Counted from the first letter of the stretch, positions 27,001 through 29,552 are shown. The stretch is DNA of 64,000 nucleotides from Albimonas pacifica (GCF_900113695.1 NZ_FOQH01000006.1:186001-250000); one strand, 5' to 3'. Translations and numbers: made by a program. Notes: generated from the letters alone by a model not told the origin.

Positions 27001-29127
27001 TTCCCGGGGGTCTACGACGTCTACGTCTACCTCGACGCGGACGACCGCGACGCCTCGCGCCACGACGACTCGGTCCGCGCGATCACCGGCGGCGGGGTGA
27101 CCTACTACCTCGACGATCCGGAGGGGCAGACCTTCGCCGGGACCTTCGTCGAGGGCGGCTCGACCGACCCGAACGCGCCGGCCGCGGGCAACTACGTGGT
27201 GTTCCGCAACGTGACGGGCGACGCCTTCTCGGTGCGGGTCGAGGATCCGGGTCACAAGTACGACGCCGTGCCCTCGATCGCGGGCATCCAGGTGGTCGGC
27301 GGGCCGGACAAGGACGCCGTGGTGGACGGGCCTGCGACGGGCGGCGACTGGGACCGCGACGTGGTGCTGGGCGACGACGGCGTCGGCCGCCGGTTCGGGG
27401 GGCTGACCTACGAGGTCTTCACCACCGATCCCGGCATGGGCGGCGACGACGTGATCCGCGGCGGCGCCGACCGGGACCTGCTGATCGGCGGCACCACGGG
27501 CCGCGACAGCGACGGCGGCTCTGACCTCGACGACGTGCTGGGCGACGTGATCCGGGGCGGCGAGGGCCGCGACCTGATCCTGGCCGACGGCGCCCGGGTG
27601 CTGCTGACCGGGATCGAGCCCATCGGCCTCGTGGGGGTCGAGTGGGACGACAAGGGCATCGGCCACAACGACGCCGACAAGGACAACGGAAACGGCCACA
27701 TCAGCCACGGCAACGGCTACGGCTACGGCCACAACCACTTCTCCCCGTGGGAGCTGTTCGGGCTGGAGCTGCTGGACGAGGACATCGGCGACAACGACCA
27801 TCTGTTCGGCGACCAGGACGAGGACGTGATCTACGGCCAGTTCGGCAACGACGCGTTCGGGTTCGAGGGTCTCGGGCTCGGGACCGACCGGCTGATCGAA
27901 TCCGGTCCCTACGACCCGGGCGTCAACGATCCCCACGACCGGCTCGACTTCTCGCAGTTCGGCGCGGGCGTGGAGATCGACCTCGACGACGGCGGGCTGC
28001 AGGTGGTGAACGGCGAGCGCACCGACGGGGACCTGAACCTCGCCCTGCAGCTCTACACCGACGAAGGGTTCGAGGACGTCACCGGCTCCGAGTTCGCCGA
28101 CGTGATCGACGGCAACGACCGGGCCAACGCGCTCGCCGGGCGCGGCGGCGACGACGTCATCGACGGCGAGGACGGCGACGACGTGCTGCTGGGCGAGGCC
28201 GGGAACGACCACCTGCGCGGCGACCACGGCGACGACCTTCTCGACGGCGGCGAGGGCGACGACGAGCTCGAGGGCGAGTACGGCCGCGACCTGCTGCTCG
28301 GCGGCCTCGGGAACGACGAGCTCGACGGCGGCAAGGACGACGACCTGCTGGCCGGCGGCGAGGGCGACGACGAGCTCGACGGCGGCAACGACGACGACAT
28401 CCTGATGGGCGGGCTCGGCGACGACGACCTGGACGGGAACAGCGGCGACGACGTGCTGTTCGGCGGACCGGGCCACGACCGCCTGCGCGAGCATCATCAC
28501 GACGACGTCGACTACGACGGCCCGCCGCCGGACTTCAACCTCGGGCCCTGGTTCAGCGCCTGGGGCGCGGATCTCGACCGCGCCGGCTCGCGGATCGTGG
28601 ATCCGGCCGGGACCGCGGACGATCTCGACCCGGCCGCCTGGGTGGGCGAGATGCTCCACGAGGCCGGCCGCGCCGCGCCGCCCGAGACCCGCGACGACCG
28701 GCTCGAGCCGCCGATCACCGCCACCACGGCCGAGCGCGCCTCGGTTCACGAGATCATCGCGGCGATCCAGTCGAGCGAGATCGTGATCAGCCTGGAAGGG
28801 ACCTGGAGCGGCCACGGCTGGAAGAAGAGCTACACGCCCCCCTCCGGCGGGACCTACGTCTACGACGAGGCGAGCGACAGCTTCGTCGCGGCGGCGGCCT
28901 CTCCGACCGCGCCGCCGCGCGAGGATGCGCTCTACACGCTGCTCGACGCCGACGGGTCGGTCTTCGCCTATGTCGACAAGCTGGGCGGGATCTGGGTGAT
29001 CGACGATCTCGAGCAGCGCCCGCCGGGCGGCTGGGCCGACGACGCCGACGACGCCTGGATCTACGAGGGCGTGGTGCCGACCCCGCCCATCGATGACGGG
29101 AAAGGCAAGCCTTGGTACGATGACTGA
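1..29127 (+). CDS. Giant RTX/beta-repeat surface or secreted protein (5' truncated, at least 9,708 residues)
   Basis: The frame is open from the first base, so the true start and any N-terminal targeting signal lie outside the window. Reading N to C: Ala/Gly/Val-rich beta repeats to about nt 12,560 (recurring patterns such as VARNFIG and GAGAxSEN); a less repetitive middle to about 18,300; repeats describing GGTGDD-type calcium sites from about 18,850; Calx-beta-like repeats with FDASNW at 20.2-21.8 kb; a long RTX section at 22.3-28.5 kb; and an Asp-rich tail of about 200 residues. I saw no cysteine. The early region resembles LktA-type filamentous adhesins and the later part the giant calcium-binding proteins of marine bacteria; this is recognition by eye. 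An extracellular adhesin or surface-layer role is inferred. The genes immediately downstream look like its dedicated export and modification machinery. The function beyond this is unknown. Confidence 0.93.
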   Translation: MPADRAYSDADWWKPIDATNIVPSVIASSLMKKLELSAGDSEALTGLVTRNEARGGAVARVENIDVQATGPITVTATERATLSAIETSSISAVKATGGILAMNELNSSAEATVIDSSLDTTAGVDADIEISALNLAALDAKVMTTMAATTEGAAATIALNAVGFDSSILYFQVFDALLGSDYLLEKTPASASASALNTDLLASGDVAVTADSREVLFEFDSTEVEAMAQALDDAGTEDGDSDDEDGDAAILQALADRFTTEGIEFDAVAGLKVETVETGAFWFVTDAEGRAWQVKRDFGDLSGDASDDVLEVALVNLVNARVGNEVAQSVTNNKVIVDRVLAQQKLEKSKDTDKKLKYGADGQASGGALATNRINSSTSAVISATSHDYESTETVGALREGDRVLHDGAVYEYVGDDQAPVESFEYTSRTRLIEVDGPITVRLHEDAGGFSEGDILRYDGAGIAAQPRIASDASPASLATEAIVEVAADVGGFVAGELLRYVGETVAAPDIAALLVSAPEDFQTYDGEALVDLIAGVPGDWTVINTPIAVDLSDAVQGYAASADWRAASAFGGGTVEAGGALNVDAVDSANIVAEVSLDVSSSVSNNADGLVAVAVDLLTADYDYTTNSGEQIVLDGQRVRVAAEHAGDDAIKGRVFQWMGAGLPTVVTDWDAVTFSEIGWVDVTTLDDVIADAFPNLGNLADSNSRAVGGLIALNDARGEVYAGVLGMDVEAGGPVSVTSEAQTAILSTLLSNVSSSGGSAWGTGDSIAYNGQIATNLVQSQALTEVTDSDIVTTGVGALGNVDISATNAATLDATLAPSTKSGDTAISVTLAFNTLGWESSNVLFNLIETVLTDPLISEELLDGLTYSSARALVTNTDVEATGAISVTADSDELLNATLSNSTVSEASALKGANGKSIGFAIASNKIAGKAVAEIDNSGAAPGTEVSGALGVSVVARDDIRAFANTKLTSDSSTSNDGGAAVFQETLNDLTPADWVATNDAQEVFLQHGQIVRLSDDFAGSGEAGKVYVWLGDDDVETDLATADYTDLNFWKEFLLSSIVPTGFNVSDSDSTGAAGLLVYNELRGGASARIVKADVDAADGAILVEAVENARMEAKTDSVASSSGGSALGEGTSLAVNGVIATNLLLASAEATVVDSDLEAGGGGGGDISVRASNTGELIAETRADTSSGDTGVGVVMAFNSAGWSPTSRYLLALEALIGSPEVSDAEFTDSFAGEEPVSATARVINSDLTATGSVEVTATNTSLIDADTSGDTTSSASALKGASGKAFGGVIAYNRLSSESRAIVDVADWREGDGKRWARTGDRFETEAGAIYELTGDDRRVDFDDDFDPAVEGGWSLVAGGLAQRNDVDGAQGVSVSATDAATLEADNTMEAITTVSNDGGISTALGALDAMANEYQFTQNSGERRIRFGQKVLDAGGTADAADDKLYVFVGDDPDSLLDDIDGYVTVDLSTTDFSDDSLWIEIDPLDLAGLFGILNDVGFNFNITESDATAAGGLIALNDLRAATDAIVGRSDVDTTDGSIAITAGETAHIASTNTGIVEADGGSVFGAGEESSTVLAVNAIIATNTVLAEARAVARDADLTALDAAGGVDGGDLTVAADNSATIDATTTTTTRVQGGGGSSIGIGVALAFNSVGVEPQNILFNSVDALLGTGIGDVDRARAYAGVEGGSAVADDALSVTATNAGAITAEVENTVVVTSISIGSEEDEKAISVAPIVTLNRVASGAVANVVDADELRSTGGSITVSAADTATIRAEVLAASASVSLNLGSGKSLSFAIAASIARNQIDAIVDAAILGTGTDAVPVSAVAGGVSVLASQNATIEAIVRAVAASVSVGGGGAFGASGGGAISANSIQGSTTARLIDSVVQAGAVTVDATSLAAIDADVLAAAVTAAGALNNTTAVAVGLSIAENDIGFGTVAVEESDILAPAEIFESSETVALQTGDVVRIVGDFLRLGQVFEFVGETPPEDVDLSLQDYSNPDLWKRLDIARDGFVVQALMENTAILDNGANDADLLVEATGEQSISASVLAAAGAVAVGLGGNAAAISAAGVFARNRIGTDVSARVSGADAPGGATDGIVVSSATVNAEDGSTIGSLAGAAAISVAIGTGNATSVAIGLSIAMNEIENDVAAEIVGVASFASTGTDAEDDVSVTATTSGGELTTVAAGDLSVTAADLDDAAEETPDDASTSPANEFEDDRAQDQAILDALTADLRAAGLDIETSDILRFSGAADGEGWTLITLDGVVHRLGLTEAGDLEIERATISSVSAAAAFAAAISGGNSVAVAGAGAYSENVINSTTSALVSGSGLDVEGDVSVTATNAASIQALVVAASLSFAGGSGNAIGASIGISVARNFMGKERDGTSADAGVSAQIVDSRVDAEGALAVLATSTQTIESLVVAGSVAIAAGGGNGIGVAGSGVVVINEIDTDVRAAISGDDGGAAPAITADSVTVDADDAASISALAAAVAVSGAFSGSASVAVSLGVSVAMNTIEGVTEAVIEDVNGVDAETGLVRVESTDAGDISALSAAAAVAFAVGGTAGVSIAGAGAWSENTILSDVRARVDGSDVDAAGDVTVRAESSGDVSALVASVAFALGVGGTAGVAPALGLSVARNFIGYGERTVAGTPVGTSTFNLLTFEMEATTIRLGDLAAADHAGGPTPTLVEISDGVREGDVYEYVGADYDVEDPDNPDLYDARNDVVRLQDLDFGNPDVWKLVSRGAAPGEVSAVVKNSSIDAGGTLSVEADSEQGIVSAVLAATAAVSGGTVGVGVSGAGAGSENRIATEVLASIDGYVGETETRDGTTTIEADGVFVQANDDSTIDSFTGAAAVSASFAGVGVAVSLGIAVSINEIANDVTAEIVGVRHVDAGAQGVTVAARSPEAGATPFDLSDLADLPTGYGLVAPTYSDDPDEDDGRLPENPTAADYLDNAATQEVYADQDDDAAGVQDGSGATIAGAVEGEQTAADATRDAIVLGAVRDLLTAAGAEVVGEIRLAVIEKGAAWVAVDEMGHAWNLFRDGSSFTAERASINAISAAAALAISVGAIGVSVAGAGAVSLNSVLSTVDAHIADVGRVDSGAGVSVTAESASAINAAVLAAAVSVAAGGGAVGVSIGVGVARNFLGRDLSGNLVTGAGDVTAYVADTSLDAVGGLLVHAEAERTIRTVLFAGAAAVAGGGFGVGGAGAGVGGANRIASSVDAWIDGDGDGAYGFAQGVTAGAVEVSAEETSRIEAATAAVAVAATIGYTAGASFSIAIALAENEISGGAHASISNATVTADAGGIAVTADDSSTVRAFTAAASFAAGFSLGAGIGVAGAGAFASNTIVTTVTADLIASTLTADGGALGAGDVLVEATGEATIEALVVSAAVSLGVGLAGLGISIGSSQARNEIGDGAATSGVFARISGSRVDAARDLTVRAEADAVIDADVAGFSVAIAGGFVGAAVAAQITEATNAIAYGVEASIAGQLGDGIDARDVTVEAMDDAQIDSYVGAASIAGSAGAFTGSIAISAAEATNTVENAVDATVKNVKIEARDLTVAALDEGSISGAGEAAAVAVAISLGLSIAGGGARITATSDTDVTASVDGDGKLIDLSRDMLVDAESRAWAEGYTGVASVSLGLISAAESGSEVEVDVLGDVTAEAIDATFRVDDTLTVHADSRAGGAAEAYGFSVSSGLSMAGSLADVDVESDAVATLGGTVTGGDVEVRARLLSSFEGENASAISTASAGGLLLGASSTEADARVIGEAVATYAGGTMTAGDVRIIAKSDVDLWAEARAAAFGLIGAGSADAQTRAEVDTFARVADGSSVTADSLEIAATGDDSQLLEVVTGSGGLVAGAAGSAESDTLAETRAEIGDADIDLTGGGSGALIIGADHGSYFSAEIDALSVGILAGAGAEVEHDVVSTVVAKIGANADVDAKSVEITSANKADKPDVGDNIEGDTGGLAAGASADSDTDLTFVTKSVIGTDAEVDVFNSAFDPGTLTMSAYNEVVHHDSVNLWTAGALSGAGAFSTLETKAFQARVKIANSADVEVEGDVDLTANASSDVYIKSNSETYGAATVAKGIGESDIRPLNEVIFGTDVDLIAGGNLNVSTGGDVDLRADSHKMEVRTDNFAGSAIPINKLTANAFLLTDNVVDIGADSTIESYRNIRIVAEDTGIADLVGRAKGVNWASSIADGINSLSGTEELFSGTATYEAYGKVRNDGELKTGAQRAKYLKLTDIVDNGSGGSSSGAFSEDAASAEAAAANVTVVTEAPTNGETEIGFTVEVEAVQSSLEKSWRDAIENLNRYKIPNTNTADPNDYVDQDLVDFYEAEIARLEARMLAEGVAEEVTTGAGTVIQPIEQYALTIVVDPTVAQAGTVQIFGDQLYGAGSFDTPGDASIEIINDTTAFLKITTLEIPEVNGGVFFMGAEVSRAGGLAAMNLAIDAINEAAVTQDNRLNLAGEANQVQEEADFSAVNAPTADSGAPVISVRNTLNLATLDPQPATLPPWPDIIVEGLEVTDEDGLTQIEGIRNLRGDVILSTAIPGGNGDIVVTAPIVAANLSISAGGSFFLEGVTSFSVEGEPSSNWLPLTSPDGLFATTLAGTIPADGQGLSTDEYLAFTGTPASPAADTATNRALYDGMVALLASLGQEYGYSYEDFLLVVLGEPAQAAANTSLTSVQKAAFISAQLAEFNAYISEINGPGYGADAEPDLLADRITIDAEYININGIMQSGKADYALTLTDDVKQQILDYRAAGATGIKVLDVDSDDFLVRYDTATEEVLIEELTPSGGYVDLTGHILNTHRGEIRVFGGYADVLITNDMEFGAEPDVDLVIQRLDIEKGGQGALIIKDKAKGEITADVEYIDDEGVVQTQEATVPFTTIYQLQDDGTINVNETQNPGSTDYARGAIPDYDPKAGWRYGWSVALEARERTVTTYATATWLDIDFLVPDPDDIVSGPSVTPLGPATLVPNSNYFSYKPDQVADPYIHSETESDLEDPIETERRWTTSTWYGKKTYYTETTETRFTSTVDTHSIKADYPIDIDFIGYDRGRVTIYGNEADVIVRGPIANATGDTYISSDRYITSEGEEARVGGENVELHGKLGVGTAPNRTLLQALGIESPKADAAVTPLLRTDVTDGGPGALIATSEFGDVAIYELALSLDGEIGGARVAEITAAGDAVLVSQGDIQAAAGGRVTGQAITLATEAGDIGASGDGNRLEIDAGTSAASKLNVDAAGGAYLEEVAGDLTVENLIAGGDVELIAPASIFDGDDSIEVDDRAVETLRSTVWGALDLTTDVDGDERNDKVDVLIAAKAAAKTDEYRTYWKWRGEQADPDVFDPSHPSYDAAALLAIDPAELASLEAFYAEQAADLDEPITDPAAVQAYVATAIETLRESRTQRYRVLLETYGDETAAYDPDYAYTLTADEIAELEGGVRLWSEQELVNAIGAGLLAEISDTATTIEDANIVGRNVYIEAGDDIGRTSGSQVIDIVPGATLTDEQRILLGAAERNDLFYGTTGRYTTEVVFRTVGGVDTITRTDGLGWAADLTPGTVIQVEGPTANATEEGPFYTIKSVAGSVITLDETRTRIAGFDIVDVTISGIALDPRGVSAEVEATVTGGDAIVGQAGDFSAFAAGMKVLIVGGPEANENDSESLYQVDSVSADGSTLTLVGSPLSNFGAAEIFTVDQFVELTFLQIQQREDLDVTVSGQISGSAGGEFYIGSEGAIDLGELTAGESARVKAAGDLTNGTDDGTWNLDTGDLVLESGSGGIGTEDAPILLDLQSDATLTLRAQDDIFVEELDGDINLFTAFSLEDDIKLVAQGSILDAIGNELINIKATNLDLRAGGSIGTFLNPLEIETRGDVAPGEIGLLTAVAVGDIALAETESAMNIRTVHSSGGDVSLLAFGSILDAVDLSDPTDPDSAELTGPSTLPRADVSGRSIFLTSLAGQIGAAGNPLDVNTRSGQGGVLDVLVDENLYLIETNGDLTLGSVELTGTGSLGAFIVATTGSINAGTPTWGGRNIIGDAFYLVAAQDIGAEGAPILARIDLLQTRSVQGSTHLDNDQALEVDDWALGGLTVSAFADPTAVGQIAGGDIVISASSPITISADQTSTSAPAAGVTTLGGDILITANDDADPEADFVLIAPGVTVEADSGSVRIEAGDDFTLSAGARILARDDVSIETDAGDADPSTGDALSIFGDILTSAGDVDLLTGSAADVVLVAAAASITAARDVSVSTRGDEDAVIVAGSIVAVNGEVSMALGNADDTLDVTGEIEAGDAITVSGGAGEDRLTFTQAALSAPVIAIGGDAGDDLIELDEMADVDGAATVFGGTGDDLIFIDRLSTQDADDSLRLDGGAGADDILILTHGSLTGRDDAIDYVIDVSDSGARGDGADTMVVRGTTEADIFLSRANFVALMHGTPDQARGLEGAGARPTTVERINYDRTVNGRLTLEGLDGDDVFISDDNATIMTLDGGAGNDDFQIGQVFGLEPIAGIMGIAPGDDIDATRITRGWLSKGISYATVIYGGSGQDIFNVYSNQAVLRMEGEAGNDTFVVRAFVKLADGQTTAQIRAQIAAGAGDDQIEYNINAPVDIDGGTGFDTVVALGSEFGDEFVITEDGVFGTGLNVTISGAEESLEIDGLEGDDTFFILSTPEQAVTRIIGGLGSDSFKVAGDVTAEIDSAEVDGRSGLINHAAASDDDAYDGVPIEGLGTTIADETLGVVQISQEASDGFAAVSEEGRTLDDYTVALAVAPVAGPVFVTVSAARSSTEDRDQVLPSASPASVSLSAYGIARNDGGSFIADGFDRFMSVRLSGTDGQDGVYKVTAVTAGQLTLASGAEDVALTAAAGLSGITIEALPADTVLVRANGGAWTDALVLEFDASNWNIEQTVEIRAVDDAADEGRRTVFINHSVASDDARFDGADVANVEVTVDDNDRAYLIIEESEGATEVLEGASGFSDDYTVRLSRTPNAGETVSVAIDLDDASVAAQAGELTLASGAQSGDGLVLTFDASNWDVAQTVVVSADADGLRENPERLKLVHATTSTGGAFAGVAEETVRVETLDGDGAGVVIRETDGDTVVYAPVDGAGGKSDSYLVRLTSAPTDPVEVRLFADGQTRFIEDARVSLQEIAATDAAVTPLTFAPDAETPTLSRASGDWRADGFSVGLVIEIEGSAGNDGRYQILAISSDGRTLTFAGGVEFAAGAMTSGRLFAEVGVVVFDASNWDQDVEVQIEADTDFVAGDRSYVTKAFPGEPHLLSKLNGPLVIEGGATDADRSLEVAIMLPTETPEAPVDVDATLDESQSLDSLEIFNDSSETPDVGWMTTAGAAYDANGVAAEQNPNGAGFTLVNGLGMGTGVRTFDISEAQDGSELSTFAEGIAFSGIETVDLLLGSGNDTFYVETTTDDSDRTTGPNGTGEAVAPITVIHGGGGDDAITVTGGAGPDSLLVVHGDTDADGGKYDFSGGTPTGGAYVFDGGGNDTIDASALDIDPDAAVGFAAYGGAGDDTIIGSAAADQLAGGGGDDLILGLGGDDHIYGDGGFIVDLVTRELTVVDFVDLTPSLDSADQRLPGEDSIEGGEGRDIILGDFGIITQVEGTLRLANTGNVTQVESTSFDDGANDRVNSGAGDDIVILGLGDDTADAGTGADILIGDHGMAQFGVIDGDIAFVDRVVTLAPTRSGEDDLRGGDGRDIAFGGGAADRILAGGSDDAIDVVVGDDGEAIFSAAGVLVEIRTTHPDQGAGDVITAGGGADVVLGGAGEDVVLAATAGETADVDAIVAQLLAGDYEGVDVGDAAADVVVGDDGEAFFTEAGEIVRVRTTSPEFGASDLIVTGDGADVVLGGSGADVIVAGGGADADVVLGDNGEAVFDPASPQSVLREIRSTDPEVQGEAEYGDDDVILTGGGADIVIGGLGDDLILAGGEDAAADVAVGDNGRAVFNAAGVLTLIESTVPGSGGNDVITTGAGADVVIGGAGEDIVLAAVGGSEADVAAVVALVEAGEIEAIDVGDDAADVIVGDNGRAAFTDARELIRIETSDAEHGGDDILISGDGADIVLGGSGKDLIAAAGGADNDVVLGDNGVAVFDPASPESVLREIRSTDPAIPGEPEYGDDDLILTGGGADVVIGGLGDDLILAGGEDAAADVAVGDNGRAVFNAAGILTFIESTVPASGGDDVITTGRGPDVVIGGAGDDVILAATAGDTADVDAIVALALAGELEAIDPGDDAADVVVGDNGRAFFTDARELMRIETTAPADGGDDVIVTGDGPDIVLGGVGDDVIAAAGGANSTNDRDVVIGDNGAAIFDPASPESLLRHVFTTDPADGGDDRILTGNGADIVLAGSGDDLVLAGGDDAALDIVVGDNGEAVFNAAGVLTLIQSIDPAFGGDDVITTGLGTDIVIGGVGDDVILAASAGGAADVAVIVALVAAGDYNAIDPGDSAADVVVGDNGRATFTQEGELIRIETTDPEHGGDDVAVTGSGPDIVLGGSGDDVLVASLTTTADDDAQDTVLGDNGFLTFLGTAEYDAGESERILSFNFGAGHPDRNVTGEAGVVKVGNWNNLEGDGPTTWGDAPTELISFDDGAIAAGVAIAWRGVRAGGYEDDLDAETHSEIRYPSTEDERMFEGYLAAGDDEEVAVTISGLAAHFTSADVYVYLDADDHDSRGGSSIRSLSDGTTTFFLNDPDGNTFEGTFVEVTSTAAGGAQTGSYVVFRNVTGDVFDLRIATADGSRFTQAAISAIQVVGQSLPVDRIESTDPAFGGDDVILTGGGGDVVIGGLGDDRIDAFGAPSRGAVDDDVVVGDHGRGTIMGGELREIRSIFAGIGGNDAILTGNGNDLVIGGAGDDDIGAGVEQAYDLGDVTVLSFNFGADVDKGQVTGVAGVVQAGDWNNLPGEQKTTGKSDGYADWGLFDWLFGGKHDGAQKATGFKLDGGGEATGVTLEWGVDLDGHRPDAADVDGHDEIVDPDTQNARLFEGYASASGRDVLDAKLTGLSEVFPGVYDVYVYLDADDRDASRHDDSVRAITGGGVTYYLDDPEGQTFAGTFVEGGSTDPNAPAAGNYVVFRNVTGDAFSVRVEDPGHKYDAVPSIAGIQVVGGPDKDAVVDGPATGGDWDRDVVLGDDGVGRRFGGLTYEVFTTDPGMGGDDVIRGGADRDLLIGGTTGRDSDGGSDLDDVLGDVIRGGEGRDLILADGARVLLTGIEPIGLVGVEWDDKGIGHNDADKDNGNGHISHGNGYGYGHNHFSPWELFGLELLDEDIGDNDHLFGDQDEDVIYGQFGNDAFGFEGLGLGTDRLIESGPYDPGVNDPHDRLDFSQFGAGVEIDLDDGGLQVVNGERTDGDLNLALQLYTDEGFEDVTGSEFADVIDGNDRANALAGRGGDDVIDGEDGDDVLLGEAGNDHLRGDHGDDLLDGGEGDDELEGEYGRDLLLGGLGNDELDGGKDDDLLAGGEGDDELDGGNDDDILMGGLGDDDLDGNSGDDVLFGGPGHDRLREHHHDDVDYDGPPPDFNLGPWFSAWGADLDRAGSRIVDPAGTADDLDPAAWVGEMLHEAGRAAPPETRDDRLEPPITATTAERASVHEIIAAIQSSEIVISLEGTWSGHGWKKSYTPPSGGTYVYDEASDSFVAAAASPTAPPREDALYTLLDADGSVFAYVDKLGGIWVIDDLEQRPPGGWADDADDAWIYEGVVPTPPIDDGKGKPWYDD
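739..891 (+). repeat. Helix plus W-x-x-x-D-x-x-G-x-x-W module, copy 1
   Basis: About 51 residues: a short helical segment (AILQALADRF) followed by a strand pair with WFVTDAEGRAWQV. Related segments occur at 6682-6831, 8989-9135 and, more weakly, at the C terminus (28927-29007). I do not recognise the module as a named domain. Confidence 0.5.
6682..6831 (+). repeat. Helix plus W-D-G module, copy 2
   Basis: AILDALTADLRAAGLDI is followed by WTLITLDGVVHRL, matching copies 1 and 3 in order and spacing. A junction of the type ERATISSVSAAAA follows directly, and a near-identical junction (ERASINAISAAAA) follows copy 3. This suggests the module and the start of the next beta block were duplicated as one piece. 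Confidence 0.5.
8989..9135 (+). repeat. Helix plus W-D-G-W module, copy 3
   Basis: AIVLGAVRDLLTAAGAEV is followed by WVAVDEMGHAWNLFRD. The Trp-Asp-Gly-Trp spacing equals that of copy 1. A new beta-repeat block begins immediately afterwards. Confidence 0.5.
20200..21790 (+). repeat. Three Calx-beta-like repeats in the giant protein
   Basis: Three units each contain an FDASNW segment (near nt 20660, 21052 and 21682) followed by a VxVxAxxD strand. Two are preceded by an EESEGATEV- or RETDGDTVV-type opening. This layout is typical of calcium-binding Calx-beta or related Ig-like repeats in large adhesins. The middle unit is the cleanest. Family assignment is by pattern only. Confidence 0.6.
23161..25560 (+). 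repeat. Ordered three-unit RTX super-repeat, period about 645 bp
   Basis: RTX units each open with VGDNGxAxF but continue in three distinct ways: type B (FNAAGVLTLIES, near 23191, 23836, 24479, 25118), type C (FTDARELIRIET, near 23440, 24089, 24737, 25373) and type A (FDPASPESVLRE, near 23625, 24269, 24929). The order is B-C-A three times, then B-C. After every B unit there is a helical stretch of about 25 residues (for example ADVDAIVALALAGELEAID) that is not RTX-like. The strict order shows duplication of a block of about 215 codons. Confidence 0.85.
25600..26250 (+). repeat. Inserted domain in the RTX section, copy 1
   Basis: About 215 residues that break the RTX pattern. Markers in order: ILSFNFGAG, VGNWNNL, RMFEGYL, DVYVYLDADDHD, FEGTFVE, YVVFRNVTGD and AIQVVG. 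The same marker order recurs at 26590-27300. It looks like a beta-sandwich, possibly a ligand- or carbohydrate-binding type, but I do not recognise a named family. Confidence 0.7.
26590..27300 (+). repeat. Inserted domain in the RTX section, copy 2
   Basis: Second copy of the domain at 25600-26250: VLSFNFGAD, AGDWNNL, RLFEGYA, DVYVYLDADDRD, FAGTFVE, YVVFRNVTGD and GIQVVG. It has a Lys/Gly/Asp-rich insertion after the WNNL segment that copy 1 lacks. RTX repeats resume on both sides. Confidence 0.7.
28141..28490 (+). repeat. Canonical RTX nonapeptide array
   Basis: A run of GGxGxDxLx-type repeats (for example DLLDGGEGDDELEG and ILMGGLGDDDLDG), the hallmark of hemolysin-type calcium-binding proteins. 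Such repeats form parallel beta-rolls on binding calcium outside the cell. The array ends in a His/Asp-rich patch (LREHHHDDVDYD). Confidence 0.9.
28927..29007 (+). repeat. C-terminal W-D-G-W-like segment
   Basis: ALYTLLDADGSVFAYVDKLG followed by GIWVIDD has the aromatic-x-x-V-D-x-x-G-x-x-W spacing of the modules at 739 and 8989, close to the very C terminus. It is weaker than the other copies and could be chance similarity. Confidence 0.35.
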
Positions 29128-29166
29128 GCCGCCGCGGGCGGCCGGGACCTGGCCGCCCGCGGCGGC
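29128..29166 (+). terminator. Perfect 16-bp hairpin directly after the giant gene
   Basis: Starting on the base after the stop codon, 29128-29143 pairs perfectly with 29151-29166 around a 7-base loop. No T-run follows, so it is not a classical intrinsic terminator. It could protect the mRNA 3' end or reduce read-through, setting a low ratio of export genes to the giant gene. The structure is seen; the role is inferred. Confidence 0.55.
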
Positions 29167-29197
29167 CGGGCATCGCGCGACAACGACAGGAACCGCC

Positions 29198-29224
29198 ATG
29201 AAGGCGGGCAGGGGGCAGAGATGA
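29198..29224 (+). other. Possible 8-codon leader reading frame
   Basis: ATG at 29198 with AGGA-like bases upstream reads MKAGRGQR and stops at 29222-29224, so its stop overlaps the ATG of the next gene (ATGA arrangement). This would allow coupled translation. It may be chance in a GC-rich leader. Confidence 0.2.
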
Positions 29225-29541
29225 AGAACGGCGACGCGGACGCGTCGGCGGGGCCGCAGGGCGAGGCCGCCCGACGCGACTCCACCATCGAGTGGGACGA
29301 CGCCGGCATGGCGACGAACTTCGCCAACGTGGTGAACATCCAGGGCACGCGGGAGCAGATCGAGCTGTTCTTCGGCACCAACCGCACCTGGAACATCAAG
29401 GACGACGCGGCGCTGCGGGTCGAGCTGACCAACCGCATGATCCTCACGCCGCTGGCCGCCAAGCGGCTGCACGCGATCCTGACCCGCGTGCTGCGCGAGT
29501 ACGAGCAGCGCCACGGCGCGCTCAAGGTCGACGGCGGCTGA
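29221..29541 (+). CDS. DUF3467 family protein
   Basis: 106 residues. The core, with FANVVNIQGTREQIELFFG and RMILTPLAAKRLHAILTRVL, matches the small DUF3467 family (a VxIxxSxxEFxLxF strand, then ILTPxxAKRLxxxL). The first 30 residues are polar and variable. The family has no established function. It is cytoplasmic by appearance, with no signal peptide or membrane segment. As the first gene after the giant protein it may be an adaptor or chaperone for export; that is inference from position. The ATG at 29221 is preceded by a purine-rich AGGGGGCAGAG stretch. Confidence 0.8.
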   Translation: MKNGDADASAGPQGEAARRDSTIEWDDAGMATNFANVVNIQGTREQIELFFGTNRTWNIKDDAALRVELTNRMILTPLAAKRLHAILTRVLREYEQRHGALKVDGG

Positions 29542-29552
29542 GGCGGGCCGCC

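Noticed and set aside
22300-28500. Regular DNA repeats suggesting a CRISPR or satellite
   Set aside because: Period and variation follow codons of RTX repeats; there are no unique spacers between constant repeats.
12463-29514. A minus-strand frame open for about 17 kb
   Set aside because: It is the mirror of the GC-rich, Asp/Gly-rich giant gene (GAC read as GTC, and so on). Its translation is Val/Asp/Arg/His repeats without any family pattern.
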